NCBI GenBank assembly: GCA_030378005.1
Contig: JAUCGF010000117.1
Location: 1-46,704, forward strand
Length of the DNA: 46,704 nucleotides
Direction of reading: 5' to 3'
Origin: Desulfococcaceae bacterium HSG9
GTDB taxonomy: Bacteria; Desulfobacterota; Desulfobacteria; Desulfobacterales; JAUCGF01
The notes under the pieces are model-generated. The model saw nothing but the letters and a program-made list of their open reading frames with translations. It did not search any database and was not told the origin of the DNA. Within the stretch, counting starts at the first letter, position 1. The number at the start of each line of letters is the position of its first letter. The translations under genes and the position numbers were made by a program. This document shows positions 26,682 to 34,120 of the stretch, one piece after another.

Positions 26682-27479
26682 ATGCAATTCGCCAGCCTTC
26701 CACAATCTTATAAAGGACGCTATCCATTTACCCTGTCCGCGCCCTCGTTTATCTATCCGGCTGATTATGTTACCAATGTAAAATTGCTATCACCGTATCT
26801 TGATGAAATCGAATTGATTTTTTTTGACAGCGCCTCCCCTGGCGATTTGCCTGATGAGGCGCTGGTAGATGAATTAGCTGTTCTGGCAAGTGATTCGGAT
26901 TTAACTTACAATATCCATCTTCCCACAGATATCGATCCCGGAGCGCAAAATGCCGCTATACGCCAAAAGGCGATAGACATTATTAAATATATCATCGGGC
27001 TGACCGAATCGCTTGAGCCATCAACTTATACCCTGCATCTGCCCTTTAACGCCGCCATCGATAGTGACGGCGTTAGTGCGAGGTGCAAACGCCTTTGTGA
27101 CAGCATGACATCTCTTTTGTCTGATGGCTTTGACAGCCGCCAAATCACCATTGAAAATTTGCACTATCCATTTGAATGGGCAGATGAAATTATCACGGCT
27201 TTTGATTTTTCCGTGTGTCTGGACTGCGGCCATCTGCTTTTAAGAGGAATTGATCCCGAAAGCGTATTTAACCAATACGCCGACCGGATTACAACCCTCC
27301 ATATTCACGGCGTCGCTAATGGACAGGATCATTTGTCATTAGACCGGCTGGCTGATTCACAGCTTGCCGGTCTGATGCGCATCTTGAAGCACTTCAGCGG
27401 CGTTGCATCTGTCGAAGTGTTTTCATTCGCCCACTTGCAAACATCGCTTGATTTTCTTGCCGTGCATTATGACGTGTAG
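26682..27479 (+). CDS. cbiR: cobamide remodelling phosphodiesterase CbiR-like (AP endonuclease 2 superfamily TIM barrel)
   Basis: 265 residues of a xylose-isomerase-like TIM barrel. It shows PFTLSAPSFIYPADYVTNV, DEIELIFFDS, YNIHLPTDID, TLHLPFNA, ITIENLHYP, VCLDCGHLLL, LHIHGV and VEVFSF, i.e. metal-ligand His/Glu/Asp positions on successive strands. CbiR, described in Akkermansia, breaks the phosphoribosyl bond of the nucleotide loop so that the lower ligand can be replaced. Start ATG 26682 has AAGGA in front. Being last in an operon of loop-assembly genes (cobU, cobS, cobD, cbiB) fits a salvage-and-rebuild role. The assignment is from motif memory plus context. Confidence 0.8.
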   Translation: MQFASLPQSYKGRYPFTLSAPSFIYPADYVTNVKLLSPYLDEIELIFFDSASPGDLPDEALVDELAVLASDSDLTYNIHLPTDIDPGAQNAAIRQKAIDIIKYIIGLTESLEPSTYTLHLPFNAAIDSDGVSARCKRLCDSMTSLLSDGFDSRQITIENLHYPFEWADEIITAFDFSVCLDCGHLLLRGIDPESVFNQYADRITTLHIHGVANGQDHLSLDRLADSQLAGLMRILKHFSGVASVEVFSFAHLQTSLDFLAVHYDV

Positions 27480-27517
27480 TATTGTCATCGTTAAAAGTTT
27501 CGACAATCAGCATTTTC

Positions 27518-28900
27518 TTATTGCATACAGGCGCTATCAAGCACTTCATTATTAACTTCATCAGCCAGTATTGCATGGACTCTTGTTGTCGGATGAATGC
27601 TGTCCCAGAACAAATGGTCTTCAGCAGGCTCATTTGTCGCTCCGGTCGGACTTCCCTGGGCATCCAATACCAAATAAGTACCGGTGCTGTCAGTAAATGT
27701 ACCGTTGGCAATCATTTCATTTAAAAAGGAAAACAAATCAAAAGTGGAAAGATTGATGGCCGGATATGCTTTATGAAATTCATTCAGTCCGTAGGCTAAC
27801 GCCGTATTGAAAGAAGATGCCAGTGTGGATGCCGCGAGTATGGTTTCCGCCGGCATTGTGTTATAGGCCGGGGTTTTACCAATATCGGGAAGATTAATCA
27901 CCAAAAAATTCAACGCGCCTTCCGCGGCTAATGCCCCAATTGAGTTAAGGATATTATCAATGGCATTGGTAATAAGTTCAGCTGGAGTAGTTGCAGATGA
28001 CTCCCCCCGACCGTATTCGAGCAGATCATTTCCACCGATCATGATGGTAAAAAGCGTATCGGTCGAATTAAAACTAGGAGATTGGGCGATATAAAGGTTA
28101 ATCTGCCCGACCAAACCCAATGGGGGCAATTGTCCCGAATCTGACAGAGCTTGAATATCTCCACTTTCATGGCCGGCAGTCATGGCACCGGCAATCGCAT
28201 TATTATCCAGAACCGCATTACGGGTTTCCGCCAAATAGTCAAGCCATACATCACCGTTGGTCCAGGAGGGGAGTACGCCATTCGGATTTGTAACCGGATT
28301 GAACAATCCGAGATAACTTTCCAATCCGTGATGGTCAGAAAGACTGTCACCGAATGCGACGATATTCCTGAAATCAATACTTTGACAAGAAGCCGGCATC
28401 GTATAATAAGCGATACCCTCATATTTCCAAGTACCGGCATCGGCGAGAGTGTTCTTTTCGTTTTCATCGGCCGTAAAAAGATGTTGTTTGATGCTGTCAT
28501 TGTACAGCCGGTAAATCGGAATATCTCCGGCAACGGGATTCACATTGGCATAAAAAGCGATCATTTCATAACGCCAATTAGAACCGCTATCAAGAACATT
28601 CTTTTCATTTTCGTCAATTGTAAACAAGTGTTTTCCTAATGTAGGACTGTATAAACGATAAACCGGATATTGACCCGTATCACTTTCATAGCCTTGCCAA
28701 GCCACACATTCATAACTCCAATCAGGGGTGGCTGCCAATACCGCTTTTTCGTTTGAATCGGCGGAATACAGATGAACTTTCGCTACATTATTGTATAACC
28801 GATATATCGGAATTTCACCGAAACAATTACTTCCCCAACCAATTACTATCAATGCTGCTAAAATACACGAAATTTTTCTTATATTTTTAACTGCCTTCAT
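27518..28900 (-). CDS. secreted SGNH/GDSL hydrolase with three N-terminal DUF5648-type repeats
   Basis: 460 residues from ATG 28900 (GGGA ten bases upstream). A signal peptide (ISCILAALIVIGWGSNCFG) is followed by three repeats of ~45 residues, each with PIYRLYN or PVYRLYS, HL(Y/F)(S/T).DENEK or ADSNEK, and a W.YE..A step. This is the DUF5648-like repeat. The second half is an SGNH hydrolase: FGDSLSD (nucleophile Ser), GGNDLLEYG, and DSIHPTTR with the Asp-His pair. It is likely an exported esterase or lipase acting at the cell surface, with the repeats as binding module. Its gene converges on cbiR with 38 bases between. It ends SACMQ. Confidence 0.88.
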   Translation of the reverse strand: MKAVKNIRKISCILAALIVIGWGSNCFGEIPIYRLYNNVAKVHLYSADSNEKAVLAATPDWSYECVAWQGYESDTGQYPVYRLYSPTLGKHLFTIDENEKNVLDSGSNWRYEMIAFYANVNPVAGDIPIYRLYNDSIKQHLFTADENEKNTLADAGTWKYEGIAYYTMPASCQSIDFRNIVAFGDSLSDHHGLESYLGLFNPVTNPNGVLPSWTNGDVWLDYLAETRNAVLDNNAIAGAMTAGHESGDIQALSDSGQLPPLGLVGQINLYIAQSPSFNSTDTLFTIMIGGNDLLEYGRGESSATTPAELITNAIDNILNSIGALAAEGALNFLVINLPDIGKTPAYNTMPAETILAASTLASSFNTALAYGLNEFHKAYPAINLSTFDLFSFLNEMIANGTFTDSTGTYLVLDAQGSPTGATNEPAEDHLFWDSIHPTTRVHAILADEVNNEVLDSACMQ

Positions 28901-29108
28901 TATATTATCCCTTTCAGTTTTAAAATTAGTATCAAATAAACGGCGATAAAAAATAAAATATTTAAAAGATTTCCAATTCAAAATGAGCTATGTCAGGGAG
29001 GCTTATAACTTGCTATTTGACACTTGTATAAATTACTAACCGGCATAGTTTAAAAGTTCTTACAAATTTGAAAAAATCGTATTCATTTTTGATAAATGGT
29101 GATCCGGC

Positions 29109-29831
29109 TTATCCGAGTCGGGCATTGATATTTTGCATGGCAGTGATGAATAATTCCCGCTGTTCATGTGCATACGGATTGTATTTGTTCATATCGTAAA
29201 ACAATTGCCAGGTGTCATTCTCAACCACTCCGAGGATATGAAGCAGACGCTGGTAGCCTTCCGTATCAATATCCAGCTCGGGAGCGCCAAAATCGGATAA
29301 TGAACGGCCGATGAAATGAGTCAGCGCAAGGCTAAGAGCAATTTTACGGTCATGCTCTTCCGGCGTGGCTTCAATCACTACCAGTTTTTTTGATTCCAAA
29401 TAGGTTATAATACGTTTATAATGGGCGGTTTTGATCCGTTCCGGGCATAAAACGATTTTTCTTCCTTTTAGAGAAGCGGCGGCGCTGTCCGGCCCGAACA
29501 TAGGATGGGTAGCCAGAATTGAAATATTATCCGGTAACAAAGCCTTCATCCATTGCACCGGCAAGATTTTTACCGAGCAGACATCAACAATCAAGGAATC
29601 TTTTTTAAGATGCGGGGCGACGGCTTTCAAAACAGCTTGCATATAGGAAATCGGAACCGCCAGAATGACAATCGGTTGACGACATACTTGGGAAAATGAT
29701 TTTGATGATGCGCCAACATTTTGAATCGCATCCGCTTTGTCACTGCGATTATATACTGATACATTAAAATCCTTGGCTAAATAGCCCGCCATGAGTTTAC
29801 CGAAACGTCCGAAACCGATGATACCGATCAT
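29109..29831 (-). CDS. tyrA: prephenate dehydrogenase-like protein
   Basis: 240 residues. It has a Rossmann start IGIIGFGRFGKLMAGYLAKD with VYNRSDKA, VDVCSVKILPVQWM and the family hallmark ATHPMFGPDSA. Prephenate dehydrogenase oxidatively decarboxylates prephenate to 4-hydroxyphenylpyruvate on the way to tyrosine. It is shorter than typical TyrA (~280-370), lacking an ACT or chorismate mutase domain. It is the third gene of a minus-strand set after the thioredoxin-like gene and aroC (68 bases after aroC), a sensible aromatic amino acid grouping. Confidence 0.85.
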   Translation of the reverse strand: MIGIIGFGRFGKLMAGYLAKDFNVSVYNRSDKADAIQNVGASSKSFSQVCRQPIVILAVPISYMQAVLKAVAPHLKKDSLIVDVCSVKILPVQWMKALLPDNISILATHPMFGPDSAAASLKGRKIVLCPERIKTAHYKRIITYLESKKLVVIEATPEEHDRKIALSLALTHFIGRSLSDFGAPELDIDTEGYQRLLHILGVVENDTWQLFYDMNKYNPYAHEQRELFITAMQNINARLG

Positions 29832-29899
29832 ATTATCTCCAGTTTTCAGTCTCCAGTTTTCAGTTTCCAGTCTCTATTTTTTCTGCCGACTGCTACTGC

Positions 29900-30979
29900 C
29901 TACTTTCGACTGTTGTGGCGTAACGCCATATCTGCGATTACTAAGGCGGCCATGCTTTCCACAATGGGAACCGCCCTGGGAACGACGCAAGGGTCGTGTC
30001 GTCCGCTGGCCTTGAGTACGACTTCCTGACCATTGAAATCAGCGGTGGTCTGGGGTTTTCCAATTGTTGATGTTGGTTTGAAAGCCACTTTGAAAAAGAC
30101 AGGTTCACCATTGGAAATACCGCCTTGAACACCGCCGCTGTTATTTGTGCGTGTTCCGAGATGATCTTTTTTTAAAACAAACGAATCATTATGTTCCGAA
30201 CCGCGCATAGATGCGCCGGAAAATCCTGAACCGATTTCAAAGCCTTTGGCAGCCGGAATAGATAACATGGCCTGAGCTAATTTGGCTTCCATTTTGTCAA
30301 AAACGGGTTCCCCAAAACCGGGGGGGACATTTCGACAAATACAAGTGATGATTCCACCGATTGAATCCCGCTCTTTTTTCACCCGACGAATTTCTTCGGC
30401 CATTTTTTCAGCGGCCTCCATATCAGGGCAGCGCACTGCGGTTCGATCCACAAGTTTATGATTGATCGTGTCTGTGTAAAGTTCAGCCGCCTCAATCAAC
30501 CCCACGGCGCTGACCCAAGCCACGATCTCAATGTTATATATTTCGTTAAGGATTTTAGCGGCAATCGCGCCCGCCGCCACCCGTCCAATGGTTTCTCTGG
30601 CACTGGCGCGCCCGCCGCCGCCTGTGGCACGAATACCGTATTTCATCTGATAGGTATAGTCCGCATGAGAAGGCCGAGGAACAGACAGCATTTTTTTATA
30701 ATCACGCGCGCGCTGATCTTTATTGGCGACGATCAAGGAAATAGGCGTTCCCAACGTTCGGCCATTTTCCACACCTGAAAGAATCGTTACCTGATCATGT
30801 TCTTGACGCGGTGTGGTGAGATCGCTCTGTCCCGGACGCCGGCGATCAAGTTGCAGTTGAATATCGGCTTCACTAAGAAATAGCCGTGGCGGACAACCAT
30901 CAACGACAGCGCCCACGCCTAGTCCGTGGGACTCTCCAAAAGTGGTCACTTTAAATACGGTTCCGAAGCTGCTGGACAT
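29900..30979 (-). CDS. aroC: chorismate synthase
   Basis: 359 residues, full length. The three family signatures are present: [17 protein letters not shown] near the N-terminus, [20 protein letters not shown] in the middle, and [20 protein letters not shown] at the C-terminus. Chorismate synthase makes chorismate from EPSP with reduced FMN. It starts at ATG 30979, 29 bases after the stop of the upstream thioredoxin-like gene, so the two are probably co-transcribed. Confidence 0.97.
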   Translation of the reverse strand: MSSSFGTVFKVTTFGESHGLGVGAVVDGCPPRLFLSEADIQLQLDRRRPGQSDLTTPRQEHDQVTILSGVENGRTLGTPISLIVANKDQRARDYKKMLSVPRPSHADYTYQMKYGIRATGGGGRASARETIGRVAAGAIAAKILNEIYNIEIVAWVSAVGLIEAAELYTDTINHKLVDRTAVRCPDMEAAEKMAEEIRRVKKERDSIGGIITCICRNVPPGFGEPVFDKMEAKLAQAMLSIPAAKGFEIGSGFSGASMRGSEHNDSFVLKKDHLGTRTNNSGGVQGGISNGEPVFFKVAFKPTSTIGKPQTTADFNGQEVVLKASGRHDPCVVPRAVPIVESMAALVIADMALRHNSRK

Positions 30980-31008
30980 TGTTTATATTTCCAATGGGAA
31001 TAAAACTC

Positions 31009-31938
31009 TTAGGGCTTGGCAGATTTTTCGATCATTTCAATAATCTGAGGAATACGTTTACCAATCTCCGTATCCGGATCGATTTTAAGGGCCTGATTAA
31101 GCGCTTCAAGTCCGGCTTTATTATCTTTCTTACCTTTAATAAGAATTGCCGCTTTAAACATGTATATGTCCTGTTTGATTTTTGAATCAGGATTATACGT
31201 GCTGATAATGCCGGCAAGGTCCTGAATCGCTTTATCAAAATCACGTTTCGTATTCAGTTCTTTTTCAATGAGCGCCATTTTTTCAGGAATTTCATATTTA
31301 TTTTTTAAACCGGCAGCATTATCTTTATCCAATGCTTTGATTTCATCAATGATTTTTTGATTGCCTTGGATTAAACCGTTTTTCTTTTTCAGTTCCAGCC
31401 CCTGATCGTAAAGCTTGGCTTTTTCCAAACCTTGCGCCGAAGATGCCTGGGTGAAAACAGTTTTCCATTTCGTTTTACCTGAGCGCATCAGAGCAAGATG
31501 ATCAAGATACTTTTGCGGTCCGCCTTGGCGATATCCGAGTTGGGCATACGGCTCTCCTGCGGAATCAGTTAAAAGAATCGTCGGGAAACCGGTCACTTTA
31601 TATTTGCTTTGCAATTGCTGGTTTTGCTTTGTCAGCGCATCAGAAAGTTTCTTCTTTTTGGGAAAATCCAGATTCACAAGAATATAGTTCGCCGGGGCGC
31701 TTTGTTTAAACAAATCCTGTGTGAACACTTCCTTCTCCAGTTTTTTGCACCAAGGACACCAATCTGATCCGGAAAAACTTATCAGCAAATCCTTATCAGT
31801 TTTTTTGGCTGCAAGCAGAGCGGCGTCAAAGTCGGTTTGCCATACAGAATCAACAGGGTCAGAGGAAGCCAGAGAAACTGTCGTAAAATAAACCAGGATA
31901 AACATCATAACATTAAACAGCAGTACAAATTTTTTCAT
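31009..31938 (-). CDS. exported thioredoxin-fold protein with TPR-like C-terminal part
   Basis: 309 residues from ATG 31938, which has AAAGGAG before it. A signal peptide (FVLLFNVMMFILVYFTTVSLA) precedes a thioredoxin_7-type domain: DKDLLISFSGSDWCPWCKKL carries the CxxC pair, and KVTGFPTILL contains the cis-proline. The C-terminal ~130 residues are helical and end in units like ALNQALKIDPDTEIG, resembling TPR motifs. A periplasmic disulfide reductase or chaperone role is likely. It is the first gene of the minus-strand set with aroC and tyrA. Confidence 0.85.
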   Translation of the reverse strand: MKKFVLLFNVMMFILVYFTTVSLASSDPVDSVWQTDFDAALLAAKKTDKDLLISFSGSDWCPWCKKLEKEVFTQDLFKQSAPANYILVNLDFPKKKKLSDALTKQNQQLQSKYKVTGFPTILLTDSAGEPYAQLGYRQGGPQKYLDHLALMRSGKTKWKTVFTQASSAQGLEKAKLYDQGLELKKKNGLIQGNQKIIDEIKALDKDNAAGLKNKYEIPEKMALIEKELNTKRDFDKAIQDLAGIISTYNPDSKIKQDIYMFKAAILIKGKKDNKAGLEALNQALKIDPDTEIGKRIPQIIEMIEKSAKP

Positions 31939-31960
31939 ACAATACACTCCTTTGGTAATT

Positions 31961-32120
31961 AATTTAGGGCATCCTTCATAATAGCCCAAAAGTAGTTTAC
32001 ACTTTTATCCGGAGTGCCAAACTTGTAGTTTGGCAGTAGCGGGCACTGAATCCCAAACTACAAGTTCGGCACTCCGGAAAATTGTAAACTGACAAATGAA
32101 GGATGCCTAATTTAGGTAAT
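31961..32120. repeat. nested inverted-repeat element
   Basis: Outer arms (AATTTAGGGCATCCTTCAT at 31961-31979 and ATGAAGGATGCCTAATTTAGG from 32096) bracket a middle pair (AGTTTACA / TGTAAACT). Inside them lies a 25-bp GGAGTGC-type hairpin with arms at 32009-32033 and 32053-32077 (one mismatch). It looks like one miniature element carrying another. Confidence 0.75.
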
Positions 32121-32258
32121 TTTAAAAATGACTATAAAGACTTTTTTTACGAATGTAAAAGTAAATTTAAAAAATATAACAAATAGGTTGCGCAGATAAT
32201 CCTTAAAATGTAAAATAGCTAATATTATAACTTAAACTTCGTAAGGAGGTTTTCATTT

Positions 32259-33170
32259 ATGGTCAGAAAACCGAAACCGATTGTACAATGCGGACGTACT
32301 TTTACAAAACAGGAAATTAAGGATATTCAAGAAATTGTTGACCTGTTTCCCCGCTTAAGCCGATCCGAGTTGGCTAAAACTGTCAGTGAAAATTTAGAAT
32401 GGTTTACATTAGCCGGAAGTGTCAAAACTGATGCACCCATGAAGTTGATGGAAAAGCTGGAAGCCAAGAAGCTGATTAAATTACCGCCGAAACGAGATCT
32501 GAACAACAGAAAGCCCCATAAAAAGATCGCTATAACATCAAAGACAGACCCGCCGCCGCCAGTAATCGGGCAATTAAAGCATCTGAAATGGGTGGATGTC
32601 GAAGTTGTTCAAGATAAAAAACGGTACGCTTTATGGAAAGAATATATCATGCGTTACCATTATTTACAGTATAAAAAACCATTTGGTTTTTTTATGAACT
32701 ATTTCATCAATTGTGATCGCGGAGAATTGGGATGTGCCTTATTTGCTGGTGCGGCCAATTCTATAGGTATGCGTGATCATTGGATTGGATGGACACCGCA
32801 TCAAAGAGCGCGTAATCAGGCTTATGTTATTCAAAATATTCGTTTTCTGATATTTCCCTGGGTAAATGTGAAAAATCTGGCCTCTTATGCAATGGGTAAA
32901 ATGCTCCGACGTATCTGTGATGATTGGGAGAATAAATGGGATTATCGTCCGGTATTGGCGGAAACATTTGTTGAACCCACCCGTTATAAAGGAACATGCT
33001 ATAAAGCGACCAACTGGCAATTTTTAGGAATGACAACGGGTGAAGGCAATATCCGCAAAGGGAAAGCGTATGCGACAACGCCTAAAAGGCTTTTTGTATT
33101 ACCGCTAACTAAAAACTTTCGTAAAACGTTATGCGCTAAACAAGCTGTTCATAAAGCAAATAACTTATAA
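32259..33170 (+). CDS. DUF4338 protein related to Druantia DruA
   Basis: 303 residues with an excellent AAGGAGG before ATG 32259. The N-terminal block FPRLSRSELAKTVSENLEWF, then KLMEKLEAKKLIKLPPK, and the C-terminal block IQNIRFLIFPWVNVKNLASY, LAETFVEPTRYKGTCYKATNW, FLGMTTGEG match DUF4338, the domain of Druantia protein DruA. The same domain occurs widely beside IS transposases, so membership alone does not prove defence. No large Druantia helicase (DruE) is adjacent. It lies 39 bases upstream of the glycosyltransferase start, on the same strand. Nucleic-acid binding or nuclease function is plausible. Its role is unknown. Confidence 0.75.
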   Translation: MVRKPKPIVQCGRTFTKQEIKDIQEIVDLFPRLSRSELAKTVSENLEWFTLAGSVKTDAPMKLMEKLEAKKLIKLPPKRDLNNRKPHKKIAITSKTDPPPPVIGQLKHLKWVDVEVVQDKKRYALWKEYIMRYHYLQYKKPFGFFMNYFINCDRGELGCALFAGAANSIGMRDHWIGWTPHQRARNQAYVIQNIRFLIFPWVNVKNLASYAMGKMLRRICDDWENKWDYRPVLAETFVEPTRYKGTCYKATNWQFLGMTTGEGNIRKGKAYATTPKRLFVLPLTKNFRKTLCAKQAVHKANNL

Positions 33171-33209
33171 TGAGTATATTATTTTTTGGGAAGGCCCTTC
33201 AAAAATAAA

Positions 33210-33953
33210 ATGCTGGATAACGGTTTGAACGGACGCTTTGCGGTTATTATTCCGGTTTATAACCATCAGCAAAAAGTGCGTGAAGTGGTACTTGCCTGTA
33301 AAAAACTGCTGATACCGATTTTTGTGATCGATGACGGTTCCACTGACGGTTCGTATGATCGAATCAAAGAGATTGAAGATATCTGCATTCTGCGCCACAG
33401 AATAAACCGCGGCAAGGGTGCAGCAATTCTGACCGGAATGCAGGCGGCAGGCGCAACTACGGACTGGGCAATTACACTCGACGCCGATGGCCAGCATAAC
33501 CCCGCAGATGCGTTTAAATTGATTCGCGCGATTCCATCCCAAAAAATACAATCAGGACAAAGGCCTATTATTGTTGGAAAACGACAAGGTATGGTTGGCG
33601 CAGAAATTCCTTGGACCAGTCGATATGGTCGAAAATTTTCCAATTTCTGGGTATGGCTGTCAGGAGGCCCTTTGATGGACGATTCTCAAAGCGGATTCCG
33701 CATCTATCCGCTTCCGGAAACCCTTGACTTGAATGTGACAGCCCGGCGATTCCAATTTGAAGTTGAGGTGCTTGTGAAGGCCCGTTGGAATATGATTCCG
33801 GTGTATGAAACGCCGGTAAGCGTCAACTACCGCCCTGGCGTTAAACGAATTTCCCACTTTCGCCCTTTCATTGATTTTGTGCGCAACACGGGTGTTTTTA
33901 CACGACTCATTTTTAAAAGAGTTGTTTTTCCAAATTCAATGCGGCTCAAGTGA
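33210..33953 (+). CDS. family 2 glycosyltransferase
   Basis: 247 residues from ATG 33210 (an in-frame TTG at 33186 is possible). The GT2 nucleotide-sugar fold is clear: FAVIIPVYNH, VIDDGSTDGS, NRGKGAAI, LDADGQHNP (metal-binding DxD) and MDDSQSGFRIYPL. The enzyme transfers a sugar from a nucleotide donor to a lipid or similar acceptor at the inner membrane, though no membrane helix is seen here. With the MMPL exporter and LpxL-like acyltransferase that follow, it matches the late genes of aryl-polyene or related acyl-lipid clusters. Confidence 0.87.
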   Translation: MLDNGLNGRFAVIIPVYNHQQKVREVVLACKKLLIPIFVIDDGSTDGSYDRIKEIEDICILRHRINRGKGAAILTGMQAAGATTDWAITLDADGQHNPADAFKLIRAIPSQKIQSGQRPIIVGKRQGMVGAEIPWTSRYGRKFSNFWVWLSGGPLMDDSQSGFRIYPLPETLDLNVTARRFQFEVEVLVKARWNMIPVYETPVSVNYRPGVKRISHFRPFIDFVRNTGVFTRLIFKRVVFPNSMRLK

Positions 33954-33955
33954 TA

Positions 33956-34105
33956 AGGATCAGGGATGAAATAACCACCCTGTTTCATAATCATAATCAT
34001 AATCATAATCTTAATCTTAATCGTAATCTGAATGATTAAGATTAGGATTAAGATTAAGAATTCAAAATCAAAGTACTGACGGGGTGGTTATTTCGTCCTC
34101 ATTCC
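33956..34105. mobile_element. TA-flanked miniature element (MITE family copy A) with hexamer core
   Basis: Left end AGGATCAGGGATGAAATAAC (33956 on) pairs with the right end GGGTGGTTATTTCGTCC and on to ATTCC (34082-34105). TA flanks both sides (33954-33955, 34106-34107). The core is a palindrome of six-base units (ATAATC, TTAATC, then GATTAA, GATTAG). It is the same element as 36550-36693 in opposite orientation. Its right edge sits one base before the AAGGGA ribosome binding site of the MMPL gene. Confidence 0.8.
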
Positions 34106-34120
34106 TAAGGGATTTCTCCA

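Noticed and set aside
32259..33170. Complete Druantia system
   Set aside because: Only the DruA-like gene is present; no DruE helicase or other Druantia gene lies nearby.
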